This document shows, piece after piece, positions 24,641 through 33,459 of a stretch of DNA of 64,000 bases. This DNA comes from Salinispora cortesiana. GTDB lineage: Bacteria > Actinomycetota > Actinomycetes > Mycobacteriales > Micromonosporaceae. Position 1 is the first letter of the stretch, and the number at the start of each line of letters is the position of its first letter. The stretch covers positions 1-64,000 of the forward strand of contig NZ_AXVR01000006.1 of the NCBI RefSeq assembly GCF_000484695.1, in the 5' to 3' direction. A program made the position numbers and the translations under genes. Under the pieces are notes generated by a model. That model ran no database searches. It saw only the letters and a program-made list of their open reading frames with translations, and was not told where the DNA came from.

Positions 24641-26793
24641 CCGAGCGCCTGGACCGGTGTGGGCGTGCCGGTCGGCTCCGGGCGTAGCGGCAGGTGGCAG
24701 GCCACCTGGTGCAGGCCGCCGACCAGCGGGGGCTCCGTCGTGCAGATGTCCGCCGCGCGGGGGCAGCGGGTACGGAACCGGCACCCGGTGGGTGGGTCGA
24801 GGGCGCTGGGAAGCTCACCCCGGATGGTCGTGCCGTCGCGCGTGGCCGCCCGGTCCGGCGTGATGGACGGGACCGCGTCGACAAGCGCCTGCGTGTACGG
24901 GTGCCGGGCAGCCCGCACCACCTCCCGGGCGGGCCCGATCTCGACGAGTTTGCCGAGGTACATCACCCCGATCCGGTCTGCCATGTAGTCGACCACGGAC
25001 AGATCATGGCTGATGAAGATGTACGCCAGACCGAGTTCGTGCTGCAGGTCCCGCATCAGGTTGAGCACCTGCGCCTGGATCGACACGTCCAGCGCGCTCA
25101 CCGGCTCGTCGCCGACGATCAGCCGGGGGTGCAACGCCAGCGACCGGGCCAGCCCGATCCGCTGCAGCTGACCGCCGGAGAACTCGTGGGGGTAGCGTTC
25201 CAGCGCGCGCCGGGACAACCCCACCTGGTCGAGGAGAGTGGCGATCCGTGCCTGCCGCTCCGAGTTGTCACCCACCTTCTGGATCTCGAGCGGTTCGGCG
25301 AGGATGGCGTCAACCCGCATCCGGGGGTTCATCGCGGCGTAGCTGTCCTGGAACATGAGTTGGACCTGTCGGTGCATCCGGCGTCGTTCCCGGCCGGTGA
25401 GGTCGGTGAGATCCGTACCGTCCAACACGATCTGTCCGGCGGAGGGTCGTTCCAGGCCGACGGAGAGCCGTCCCACGGTGGACTTGCCGCAGCCGGATTC
25501 ACCGACGAGCCCGAAGGTCTCCCCGGGTCTGACCTCGAAGGAGACGTCGGCCACCGCGCTTACCTGCCCGGCTGTCCGGCGCAGCAGCCCACGGCCGTGC
25601 ACCGGGTAGTTCTTGACCAGGTTCCGCACCGACAGGACCGGCAGCTCCGCGACTTCGGCGGGCGCTGTGGTGGCCGGCTTCGCCGCCGGTTGGACCGCCG
25701 CCGGTTGGACCTGCGCCGGCACCGCCGCCGGTTCGACCTGCGCCGGCACCGGCCCGGTGACCGCCACGGCGGGCGTGGGTACCGGGTGCAGACACGCGTG
25801 CTGATGCGCGCCCGGGGTCAGGGACGGGTCGGTGGTCCGGCAATCGTCGCTGACAAACGAACACCGCGCCGCGAACCGGCATCCGGTCAGGGGGCCGGAC
25901 AGGTCCGGTGGCAGTCCCGGGATGCTGACCAGCCGGTCGTGTCCGCCGCTGTCCCGGATGGCCGACTCGGGTAGCGCCCGCATCAGGGCCTCGGTGTAGC
26001 GGTGTCGGGGTGCTTGGAACAGCTGCTCAGTAGCCGCGGTCTCCACAACCCGTCCGGCGTACATGACGGCTACCCGGTCCGCCCGACCGGCGATCACCCC
26101 GAGATCGTGGGTGACCAGGATGACGGCCATCCCAAACTCTTCTCGCAGATCGTCGATGAGTTCGAGGATCTGCCGCTGGGTGGTGACGTCGAGGGCCGTG
26201 GTCGGTTCGTCGGCGATGAGCAGGCTTGGTGAGCAGACCAGTGCCATCGCGATGGCGACCCGTTGCCGCATTCCGCCGGACAGCTCATGCGGATAGCTGT
26301 CGACGATCCGCTCCGGACGCGGCATCCCGACCCGGCGCAGAATCTCGACGGCCCGCTCCCGGGCCTCCGCCCGGCCGACCCGCTCGTGCACGCGCAGCGG
26401 TTCGGCCACCTGTGCGCCGATGCGCATGGTGGGGTTGAGCGAGGTGAGCGGGTCCTGGAAGACCATGCCCATCCGAACACCTCGGATTCGGCGCACCTCG
26501 TCGGGTGGCAACGATCGCAGGTCCCGTCCCTCGAACAAAATCTGCCCACCGGCGACCCGACCGCCGGACGGAAGTAGACCCATGATCGACAGGGCGGTCA
26601 TCGTCTTGCCGCTGCCGGATTCGCCCACGATGCCGAGGGTCTGCCCGGGCGCGACCTCGAGACTGACGCCGTCGAGGGCGTGTACCGTGCCGCGGCGTAG
26701 CGCGATGTCGGTGTCGAGGTCGCGCAGTTCCAGCAGGGGCCGGCTGCCGGCCGACGAGGCGTGCCGGATGGTTGGACCGATCGATTCGCTCAT
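24637..26793 (-). CDS. Fused ABC transporter ATPase, DppD-DppF type
   Basis: This 718-residue protein powers the peptide importer with two nucleotide-binding domains in one chain. Domain one (about residues 18-340) has Walker A GESGSGKT (57-64), signature LSGGMRQR and Walker B LLIADEPTTALD, then the oligopeptide-type C-terminal cysteine extension (CRFAARCSFVSDDC). Domain two (about residues 395-718) has GESGCGKS, FSGGQLQRIGLA, IVGDEPVSALD and a matching CRFRTRCPRAADIC extension. These four-cysteine extensions can hold an iron-sulfur cluster in some members. A Pro/Ala/Gln linker with tandem repeats (VPAQVEPAA-type) joins the halves. It starts 12 bases after dppC and overlaps cutC. Confidence 0.92.
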   Translation of the reverse strand: MSESIGPTIRHASSAGSRPLLELRDLDTDIALRRGTVHALDGVSLEVAPGQTLGIVGESGSGKTMTALSIMGLLPSGGRVAGGQILFEGRDLRSLPPDEVRRIRGVRMGMVFQDPLTSLNPTMRIGAQVAEPLRVHERVGRAEARERAVEILRRVGMPRPERIVDSYPHELSGGMRQRVAIAMALVCSPSLLIADEPTTALDVTTQRQILELIDDLREEFGMAVILVTHDLGVIAGRADRVAVMYAGRVVETAATEQLFQAPRHRYTEALMRALPESAIRDSGGHDRLVSIPGLPPDLSGPLTGCRFAARCSFVSDDCRTTDPSLTPGAHQHACLHPVPTPAVAVTGPVPAQVEPAAVPAQVQPAAVQPAAKPATTAPAEVAELPVLSVRNLVKNYPVHGRGLLRRTAGQVSAVADVSFEVRPGETFGLVGESGCGKSTVGRLSVGLERPSAGQIVLDGTDLTDLTGRERRRMHRQVQLMFQDSYAAMNPRMRVDAILAEPLEIQKVGDNSERQARIATLLDQVGLSRRALERYPHEFSGGQLQRIGLARSLALHPRLIVGDEPVSALDVSIQAQVLNLMRDLQHELGLAYIFISHDLSVVDYMADRIGVMYLGKLVEIGPAREVVRAARHPYTQALVDAVPSITPDRAATRDGTTIRGELPSALDPPTGCRFRTRCPRAADICTTEPPLVGGLHQVACHLPLRPEPTGTPTPVQALG
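25680..25760. repeat. In-frame tandem repeats in the DppDF linker
   Basis: Imperfect repeats of about 30 bases (GCCGCCGGTT-GACCTGCGCCGGCACC type) encode the alternating VPAQVEPAA / VPAQVQPAA / VQPAA linker between the two ATPase domains. Such repeats can expand or contract without breaking the frame, so linker length may vary between strains. Confidence 0.6.
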
Positions 26794-26805
26794 TCTCTGC
26801 TCCTG

Positions 26806-27708
26806 CTAGCGTCGCCGGAGGCGAACCTCGAAGGCATCCCTCAGCCCGTCACCGATGAAGTTGAAGGCGAGGACGATGAGGATGATGGCGATCCCGGGCG
26901 GGTACAACAGCCACCAGTGGCCGCTGTAGGTGTCCGCCAGACCATCGGAGAGCATGCCACCCCAGTTCGCCGCCGGTGGGGGGACGCCGAGGCCGAGGAA
27001 GGACAGGTAGGCGACGTAGAGGATGGCGTCGGCGACCTGGAAGGTGGCGTTGACGATCACCGTGCCGATGGCGTTGGGGATGATGTGTCGACGGACCGCA
27101 CGACCGCCCGTGCCACCCATCCCGCGCATCGCCTGGACGTACTCGCGTGAGCGCAGCGTCAGTGCCTCGCCTCGCACGAGCCGGGCCGGACCCAACCAGG
27201 CGAAGGCGCCGATGATGAGGATGAGCATCGGCACGCTCGGTGTGACGATGGCGGCGAGCAGCATGAACAGGAACAACGACGGGATCGACATCATCGCGTC
27301 GACGACGCGCATCACCGCGGCGTCCACCCAGCCGCCGACGAAGCCGGCGATGGCGCCCAGAAGCGTGCCAACGATGGTGGCGAGGATCCCGGCAGCCAGT
27401 CCGACGATGATGGAGGTCTGGCCGCCGAGCATCAACCGCCCCAACTGGTCGTAGCCGACCCCGTCGGTGCCGAGTGGATGTCCCTGCTCTCCCGGGGCCA
27501 GGTGTACGGCGGTGAGGTCCGTGTGCACCTGGTCGGTCTGGTACACCAACGGTCCGAGGAAACAGACCCCGGCCAGGAGGACGAACAGACACAGCCCCAC
27601 CAGGGCAAGCCGGTTCTCGCAGAAGACGATCAGCCCCTGCCGCCACAGGCCGCGCGGTGGCGCGTCCTTCGGCTCGGCCGGGCCGACCGCCTCGGACAGC
27701 GTGCTCAT
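26806..27708 (-). CDS. Peptide ABC transporter permease, DppC type
   Basis: This 300-residue inner-membrane permease has about six helices. It carries the DppC-type N-terminal helix followed by an extracytoplasmic loop with HLAPGEQGHPLGTDGVGYDQLGRL, a typical OppC-N feature. The EAA loop ([25 protein letters not shown]) contacts the ATPase. Its ATG overlaps the dppB stop by four bases (27705-27708), and the fused ATPase gene follows after 12 bases. It pairs with DppB to form the transmembrane channel. Confidence 0.92.
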   Translation of the reverse strand: MSTLSEAVGPAEPKDAPPRGLWRQGLIVFCENRLALVGLCLFVLLAGVCFLGPLVYQTDQVHTDLTAVHLAPGEQGHPLGTDGVGYDQLGRLMLGGQTSIIVGLAAGILATIVGTLLGAIAGFVGGWVDAAVMRVVDAMMSIPSLFLFMLLAAIVTPSVPMLILIIGAFAWLGPARLVRGEALTLRSREYVQAMRGMGGTGGRAVRRHIIPNAIGTVIVNATFQVADAILYVAYLSFLGLGVPPPAANWGGMLSDGLADTYSGHWWLLYPPGIAIILIVLAFNFIGDGLRDAFEVRLRRR

Positions 27709-28664
27709 GTGGCACTCCCACGGAGTCGGACTCGGGGGTCGACGGTGGCGTAGAGCAGGTCGGCTATCAGCGCGCCGACGACCGTGGCGATCGAGATGAT
27801 GACGGTGACCCCGAGCAGGATCGGAAAGTCCCGCTTGAGGGCCGCCTGCCAGAACAGCTGGCCCATCCCGGGGAAGTTGAACAGCGACTCGACGACCAGC
27901 GCTCCACTGAACAGCGCGGGCAGGTACATCCCGAGCAGCGTGATGACCGGGAACAGCCCGTTACGCAGGGTGTGTCGCAGCACAACCCGCCGCTCGGAGA
28001 GCCCCTTGCTGCGGGCGGTCCGCACGTAGTTCTCGTTCAGATTGTCGATCATGGATGACCGCACGTACCGCGCGTAGACCGCGATGGTGACGATGGCGAG
28101 GGTGGCCGTGGGTAGGACCAGCCCGGCCGGATCGGCGAGCACCTCGGCCACCGTGAACCCCTGCGGTGCCTCCGGGGGCAGGATCGGCCAGACCTGCGAG
28201 AAGACAATGATCATCATGAGGCCCAGAAAGAAGATGGGCGTGGCGTACGCCAGCAGCGACAGCGCGGTGATGGCGTAGTCGGGCCATCGGTTGCGGCGTA
28301 CCGCCTGGAGCACGCCGAGCGGGATCGCCAACACGACGGCGAGCAGGGTCGACAGCAGCGACAACACCATCGTCTTGGGTAGCCGCTGTTCGATCGCCTC
28401 GAGAACGGACTGGTTGAGCTGGTACGAGTAGCCGAGATCACCCTGCAGCAGGCGCTGTACGTACATGCCGTACTGCTGGATCAACGGCCGGTCGTAGCCC
28501 ATCTCGTGGTTGAACGCCGCCAACTGCTCCAGCGTCGCCTCCTTGCCGAGGGTGGCTCGTGCGGCGCCCCCGGGCAGCAGGTGCAGGATGAGGAACGCGA
28601 TCACCGTGACGAGTACGACGACGATGAGTGCCTGTCCCAGGCGCGTGATGAGGTACCGGGCCAC
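27705..28664 (-). CDS. Peptide ABC transporter permease, DppB type
   Basis: This 319-residue permease has a GTG start at 28664. The opening RYLITRLGQALIVVVLVTVIAF and the PGGAAR segment are DppB hallmarks. Six helices and the EAA loop (NYVRTARSKGLSERRVVLRHTLRNGLFP) are present, and it ends LLYATVDPRVRL, also typical. It follows the binding-protein gene after a 73-base gap containing a strong hairpin (28690-28722), which would lower expression of the membrane parts relative to the binding protein. Confidence 0.92.
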   Translation of the reverse strand: MARYLITRLGQALIVVVLVTVIAFLILHLLPGGAARATLGKEATLEQLAAFNHEMGYDRPLIQQYGMYVQRLLQGDLGYSYQLNQSVLEAIEQRLPKTMVLSLLSTLLAVVLAIPLGVLQAVRRNRWPDYAITALSLLAYATPIFFLGLMMIIVFSQVWPILPPEAPQGFTVAEVLADPAGLVLPTATLAIVTIAVYARYVRSSMIDNLNENYVRTARSKGLSERRVVLRHTLRNGLFPVITLLGMYLPALFSGALVVESLFNFPGMGQLFWQAALKRDFPILLGVTVIISIATVVGALIADLLYATVDPRVRLRGSAT

Positions 28665-28689
28665 GTGTGCGGTTTCCTCTCCCGGTCGG

Positions 28690-28722
28690 GGCCCCGGCGA
28701 CGCGCAGCGCGTCGCCGGGGCC
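28690..28722 (-). promoter_or_regulatory. Intercistronic hairpin between binding protein and permease
   Basis: A perfect 15-bp stem with a three-base loop lies between the SBP stop (28738) and the dppB start (28664). There is no U-tract. Such hairpins after binding-protein genes commonly stabilise the upstream mRNA or attenuate readthrough. Confidence 0.6.
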
Positions 28723-28737
28723 GGAACGATCAGCGGG

Positions 28738-30540
28738 TTACTTCCAGGACCAGTCCTGGAAGTACATGAGATTCATCGGGTCCTGCGGCTCGACTCCCTG
28801 CAGGCCGGAGCGGTACGCCGAGACCTGGTACACCGGGTTCGGCATCCACAGCACAGGCAGGTCCTTGGCCAGGAAGTCGTTGTACGCCGTGAGCGCGCTC
28901 TCGTCGCCAGCGAACTGGGTGGCCTCGATGAGCTTGTCGGCCTCCGGATTGCTGTAGCTGCCCAGGTTGACCGGGGCGTCCGTGGCGAAGAGCCGCTCGC
29001 CGCTGGCGAAGGCCGGGTAGTACCAGCTGCCCTGCGAGCCGAAGAAGGACATGTCCCAGTCGCAGGTCCCCTCGGTCGGCTCGCACGCCGGGGTGACCGC
29101 GACCGAGTCCGGCACCTCCTTGATCGTCAGCTGGATGCCGAGCTTGGCCATCTGTGACTTGATCTCGGCGAACATCTTGGTCGTGGCGGCGAACCCGGTC
29201 TGGCTGGTGACGGTGAACTCCAGCGCCGTGCCGGCGGCGATTCCGTCACCGCACTGGTTCGGGCCGGTGCCCGGTGACTGGCAGGTGGTCTGCCCGTCAG
29301 GGGTCACCTTCCAGCCGTGGCTCTCCAGCAGTTCCTTGGCCTTCGCCGGATCGAAGGAGTAGGCGCATCCCGCGGCGTCGGTGTTGGTGCCGGGCTTGGC
29401 CGGTACCGGGCCGCAGGTCGGCGCGGCGGTGTCCGACCAGATGACCTTGCTGATCGTCGGCTGGTCGATGAGCATCTGCAGCGACTGCCGAAGGTAGGGC
29501 TGCTTGAACAGCACGCCGGTTTTCGGGTTGTTGTAGTTCAGCTGCAGGTAGGTGATCGACCAGCCGTACCACGGCGAGACCGTGTATCCCTTGGACTCGA
29601 GGTAGCTCTCCTGGGACAGGTTGGCCGCTGGCACGTACCCGTAGTCGATGTCACCGGCGCGGAGCACGTTGAACTCGGCGTCGTCGCTGGTGAACGGGCG
29701 CAACACGACCGTGGCCAGCTTCGGTTTGTCGGTACCGGAGTAGTTCGGTTGGGCGGCGAGGGTGACCTCACCGTTGGGCACGTACTTCTCCAGCTTCCAC
29801 GCGCCGCTGGTGACCTTCCACAACTCGTTGGAGTCGTACGTCTTGGGGTCCTTCGCGGCGGCGGTGAGGAAGTCGAAGACCTTCTCGGCGCCCTCCGGGC
29901 TGCTGGCGAGGTCGCTCACGTCGGCGGTCGCGGAGTCCTTGTCCCAGGCGTGCTGGGGCAGGGGCGTGATGCGGTTGAGTTGGTTGTCGACGAACCACGC
30001 GGTGTTGTAGACCTTCGTGGTGGTGATCGAGAAGGTCTTCTCGTCCTGGACCGACCACTCCGCGACGTTGTCGGGGAAGCCGCCGGCCCGGTAGGACGCC
30101 CACTTGTCCTTGTTCGCCGTGACCAGGTCGTACCAGAACTGGATGTCCTTGGTGGTGATGGGCTTGCCGTCGGACCAGGTGTTGTCCTTCAGCGTGATCG
30201 TCAGGGTCCGGCCGTCCTCGCTCACCTGCGGTGGCTCGGCCATCGAGCGTTGTGGGTCGATGTTGTACTGCGCCGTGCCGTCGAGCCGGTACTGGTACAG
30301 GGGCCGGTAGAGCGACTGGTTGAAGATGGCGTTTTCACCCTGCGTGAATCCGGGTGCCGAGATCGGCAGGATCCAGTTTGGGGTACGCAAGGCGACCGTC
30401 ACGGTGTCCTTGCCCTGACTTCCGCCGTCTTGGGACGATCCACTGCTGTCACCGCAGCCGACCAGGCCCGCCCCGAGAGCGATCGTGGTGGCTGCCGCCA
30501 CCGCGCCACGCAGGGCGCGGCGGGGAAATCTGCTCGTCAT
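28738..30540 (-). CDS. Peptide-type solute-binding lipoprotein (SBP family 5)
   Basis: This 600-residue exported lipoprotein captures the substrate for the DppBC importer. The signal peptide ends in the lipobox LVGC (acylated Cys29), and a Gly/Ser linker follows. Family-5 features include the domain opening VTVALRTPNWILPISAPGF, FNQSLYRPLYQY, LTITLKDNTWSDGKPITTKDIQFWYDLV and YLQLNYNNPKTG...RQSLQMLIDQ. The long C-terminal lobe has three Cys-containing loops (TCGPVP, GCAYSF, TTCQSPG, PACEPTEGTCDWD) that may be disulfide-bonded. A GAGGAG ribosome-binding site precedes ATG 30540. It is first in its operon and is divergent from a ROK regulator that probably controls it. Confidence 0.92.
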   Translation of the reverse strand: MTSRFPRRALRGAVAAATTIALGAGLVGCGDSSGSSQDGGSQGKDTVTVALRTPNWILPISAPGFTQGENAIFNQSLYRPLYQYRLDGTAQYNIDPQRSMAEPPQVSEDGRTLTITLKDNTWSDGKPITTKDIQFWYDLVTANKDKWASYRAGGFPDNVAEWSVQDEKTFSITTTKVYNTAWFVDNQLNRITPLPQHAWDKDSATADVSDLASSPEGAEKVFDFLTAAAKDPKTYDSNELWKVTSGAWKLEKYVPNGEVTLAAQPNYSGTDKPKLATVVLRPFTSDDAEFNVLRAGDIDYGYVPAANLSQESYLESKGYTVSPWYGWSITYLQLNYNNPKTGVLFKQPYLRQSLQMLIDQPTISKVIWSDTAAPTCGPVPAKPGTNTDAAGCAYSFDPAKAKELLESHGWKVTPDGQTTCQSPGTGPNQCGDGIAAGTALEFTVTSQTGFAATTKMFAEIKSQMAKLGIQLTIKEVPDSVAVTPACEPTEGTCDWDMSFFGSQGSWYYPAFASGERLFATDAPVNLGSYSNPEADKLIEATQFAGDESALTAYNDFLAKDLPVLWMPNPVYQVSAYRSGLQGVEPQDPMNLMYFQDWSWK

Positions 30541-30830
30541 GAGTCTCCTCGATTGATGTGCACGTGCCCTACGTCACCGGGTGCCGGCGGTGTGCCGGGC
30601 GCCCCCGCCGGGCGCTGCCTCGGCGATCAACGCGAAGAATGTATCCAGGTAGAAGTGGTACGTCAACGAAAATTACCCACTTCATTTACTAACTTTGGCC
30701 AGGGTACGATCAAAGTCGCCCGAAGCATCGACCGTTACTCCTCGCGTGGGCGGCCGGAGCCCACCCGCGGCTTTGCGCTGCGACACACTGAGGCGGCGCC
30801 GGAGAACCACCCGACCAAGGAGAGGCAAAC
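30541..30830. promoter_or_regulatory. Divergent control region of the importer and ROK operons, with candidate operator
   Basis: This 290-base region contains the most AT-rich stretch in the area (about 30640-30715). Within it GAAGTGG (30652-30658) and CCACTTC (30677-30683) form an inverted repeat with an 18-base spacer, next to TTTACTAACTTT, which resembles the A/T-flanked sites of ROK repressors. This is the likely binding site of the ROK protein starting at 30831. A good ribosome-binding site (AAGGAGAGG) precedes that gene. Confidence 0.4.
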
Positions 30831-31976
30831 TTGGAGCCACCGATCTCCGCTACGCTGCGCGACCAGACCCTCGATCTGCTCTCCAGCGGCGCGGCCACAT
30901 CCCGCGCCGACCTCGTCGAGGCGTTGCAGGTCGCCCCGTCAACCGTCACCGCCGTGGTGCGCCGGCTGCTGGAGGAGGGCGTCCTCGCGGAGGAGGGCAT
31001 GGGTCGCTCCACCGGTGGGCGACGCCCGCGGATCCTGCGGCTGCGAGAGACCAAGGGAATCCTCGCCGTCGCAGAACTCGGCGGCCGGCACGCCCGGGTC
31101 GGGTTGTGCACACCCGGCGGCGAGCTGCACACCACCGAGGAGGTGGCGATCGACATCGCCGCCGGGCCCGACGAGGTCTTCGCGGTCGTCGGAGCCACCT
31201 TCGCGCGGCTCCAGACGGCGACCGCACCCGGTCAGGTACTGCTCGGGGTCGGCGTGGCCCTCCCCGGACCGGTGGGGTTCCCCGGAGGGCGGTTGGTGGG
31301 CCCGGCCCGGATGCCCAGCTGGAGCGGCGTCGACGCTGGCGCCCACCTCACCGACCGCTTCCAGGTGCCGGTGATCGTCGAGAACGACGCCAAGGCGGCG
31401 GCGATGGGCGAGTACGTCACCCGAGGCTCGGAAGTCGGCGACATGATCTACGTCAAGGCCGGCACCGGCATCGGCGCCTGCCTGGTCAGCGGCGGACAGA
31501 TCCATCGTGGCGGGCGCGGCCTCAGCGGCGACGTCACCCACGTACGGGTGGCCGACAGCGGCGAGCGGCACTGCTCCTGCGGCAGCCGGGGCTGCCTGGA
31601 GACCGTTGCCAGCGGTGCCGCCCTGGCCCGTGAGTTGGCCGAGCAGGGTTCCTCGGCGGCCACCGTCCGGGAGATCATCACGGCGGTCGGCGACGCCGAC
31701 CCGACGGTCGTGACCATGGTGCGCCACGCCGGTGGGCTGCTCGGCGTGGCGCTCTCCGGTCTGGTCAACTTCCTCAACCCCGACGCCGTCGTCATCGGCG
31801 GTGCGCTGTCCAGCCTCGACGTCTACGTGGCCGCGACCCGCGGCATGCTCTACGAACGCTGCCTACCGTCCATGACCCAGTCCCTGACCATCGAAGCCAG
31901 CGGCGCGGGCTCGGACGCGGCCCTCATCGGCCTCGGGCACCTGCTGCGCACGACCGTCGACGTCCGACCCGCCTGA
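30831..31976 (+). CDS. ROK-family transcriptional regulator
   Basis: This 381-residue protein starts at TTG 30831, supported by AAGGAGAGG upstream. A winged helix-turn-helix occupies residues 5-75 (LDLLSSGAATSRADLVEAL ... PSTVTAVVRRLLEEGVLAE). The ROK sugar-kinase-like domain follows. It keeps the zinc cluster H-x9-C-x-C-x4-C (HVRVADSGERHCSCGSRGC) and END with the catalytic-type Asp (VENDAKAAAMGEY). The usual E-x-G-H sugar-binding motif is changed to GDVTH. It therefore likely binds a sugar-like or other small effector rather than phosphorylating one. It is divergent from the peptide importer and leads an operon with the M81 peptidase and a ROK kinase. Confidence 0.9.
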   Translation: MEPPISATLRDQTLDLLSSGAATSRADLVEALQVAPSTVTAVVRRLLEEGVLAEEGMGRSTGGRRPRILRLRETKGILAVAELGGRHARVGLCTPGGELHTTEEVAIDIAAGPDEVFAVVGATFARLQTATAPGQVLLGVGVALPGPVGFPGGRLVGPARMPSWSGVDAGAHLTDRFQVPVIVENDAKAAAMGEYVTRGSEVGDMIYVKAGTGIGACLVSGGQIHRGGRGLSGDVTHVRVADSGERHCSCGSRGCLETVASGAALARELAEQGSSAATVREIITAVGDADPTVVTMVRHAGGLLGVALSGLVNFLNPDAVVIGGALSSLDVYVAATRGMLYERCLPSMTQSLTIEASGAGSDAALIGLGHLLRTTVDVRPA

Positions 31977-31989
31977 GGAGCCAACCAAC

Positions 31990-33459
31990 GTGCCTCGCCC
32001 CCTCCGCGTCGCCATCGGCGGCATCCACATCGAATCAAGCACATTCTCACCCCACCTGAGCACCGCCGACGACTTCGAGGTCACCCGGGAGGAGGCGTTG
32101 CTCGCGCGATACGCCTGGCTCTCGCCCACCCAGCCGTGGGCCGCTGACGTCGAATGGATACCACTCGTGCACGCCCGGGCCCTTCCCGGCGGTGCCGTGG
32201 ACGCCGAGACGTACGCGCAATGGGCCGCGGAGATCGTGGAGAAGCTCGCCGCAGTCGGCCCACTGGACGGCGTCCTGCTGGACATTCACGGTGCGATGAG
32301 CGTGGTCGGCCGGTCCGACGCAGAGGGCGACCTGGTCACCGCCATCCGGTCGGTGATCGGTCCCGAGCCGTACATCTCGGCGGCGATGGATCTGCACGGC
32401 AACGTCTCACCGGTGCTCTTCGACGCCTGCGACCTGCTCACCTGCTACCGCACCGCCCCACACGTCGACGTGTGGGAAACCCGGGAGCGTGCCGCACGCA
32501 ACCTCATCGAGGCGTTACGCCGTGAGCGACGTCCGCACAAGGCGCTGGTCCACGTGCCGATCCTGTTGCCCGGCGAGATGACCAGCACCCGCGAGGAACC
32601 GGCCCGGGGACTCTACGCACGGATCCCCGAGATCGAGGGCCGTGCCGGTGTGGTCGACGCCGCGATTTGGATCGGGTTCGCCTGGGCCGACCAGCCACGC
32701 TGTCAGGGCGCGGTCGTCGTCACCGGCACCGACGCCACCGTCACCGCCGAGGCGGCCCGCGAACTCGGCGGGCACTTCTGGGCGGCCCGGGACGAGTTCA
32801 CCTTCGTCGCTCCCACCGGCTCGATGGACGAGTGCCTCGACACCGCCCTGGCCGCCGTCGCCGATCAGGCGAAGCGGCCGTTCTTCATCAGCGACTCCGG
32901 CGACAACCCGGGCGCCGGCGGCGCCGACGACGTCACCTTCGCCCTCGACCGGATGTTGGCCCGCCCCGAGATCCGCGACGGCTCGCGTCGGGCCGTGTTC
33001 GCCTCGCTGGTCGACCCGCAGGCGGTAGCGCTTGTCGCCGACCAGCCGGTCGGCTCTCCGGTCCGGGTGTCGGTCGGCGGGCGGATCGACTCCCGGCCCC
33101 CGGGCCCGTTGGAACTCGACGGGATTTTGGAAGCGGTCGCCGACGATCCCGACGGCGGGCGATGCGTCAGCGTACGGGTCGGCGGGCTCAGCATCTTCGT
33201 CACGTCCCGCCGGATGCAGTACCGGCTACTGGCGTCGTATACCCGGCTGGGGGTCAGGGTCGACGAGGTGGACGTGGTCGTGGTGAAGATCGGCTATCTC
33301 GAGCCGGAACTGTTCGACGCCGCCGGAGACTGGCTGCTCGCCCTGACTCCGGGTGGTGTCGACCAGGACCTTGCGCGGTTGCCGTACCAGAACGTGGTGC
33401 GACCGGTGTTTCCCCTGGACCGTGACTTCGCGGCGGACCTCGCCGTGGTTGTCGGATGA
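31990..33459 (+). CDS. M81-family metallopeptidase (MlrC-like)
   Basis: This 489-residue protein is of the MlrC/DUF1485 family, named for the enzyme that cleaves linearised microcystin peptides. The GTG start at 31990 follows GAGGAG, which overlaps the end of the ROK gene. Family pieces: GIHIESSTFSP with the first metal His, DGVLLDIHGAM, AAMDLHGNVSP, YRTAPHVDVWETRERA, and the C-terminal domain opening FISDSGDNPGAGGADD. No signal peptide is present, so it acts in the cytoplasm on imported compounds. Its ATGA overlaps the ROK kinase. Beside a peptide importer, it most likely processes a modified or cyclic peptide or amidated nutrient; the substrate is unknown. Confidence 0.9.
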   Translation: MPRPLRVAIGGIHIESSTFSPHLSTADDFEVTREEALLARYAWLSPTQPWAADVEWIPLVHARALPGGAVDAETYAQWAAEIVEKLAAVGPLDGVLLDIHGAMSVVGRSDAEGDLVTAIRSVIGPEPYISAAMDLHGNVSPVLFDACDLLTCYRTAPHVDVWETRERAARNLIEALRRERRPHKALVHVPILLPGEMTSTREEPARGLYARIPEIEGRAGVVDAAIWIGFAWADQPRCQGAVVVTGTDATVTAEAARELGGHFWAARDEFTFVAPTGSMDECLDTALAAVADQAKRPFFISDSGDNPGAGGADDVTFALDRMLARPEIRDGSRRAVFASLVDPQAVALVADQPVGSPVRVSVGGRIDSRPPGPLELDGILEAVADDPDGGRCVSVRVGGLSIFVTSRRMQYRLLASYTRLGVRVDEVDVVVVKIGYLEPELFDAAGDWLLALTPGGVDQDLARLPYQNVVRPVFPLDRDFAADLAVVVG

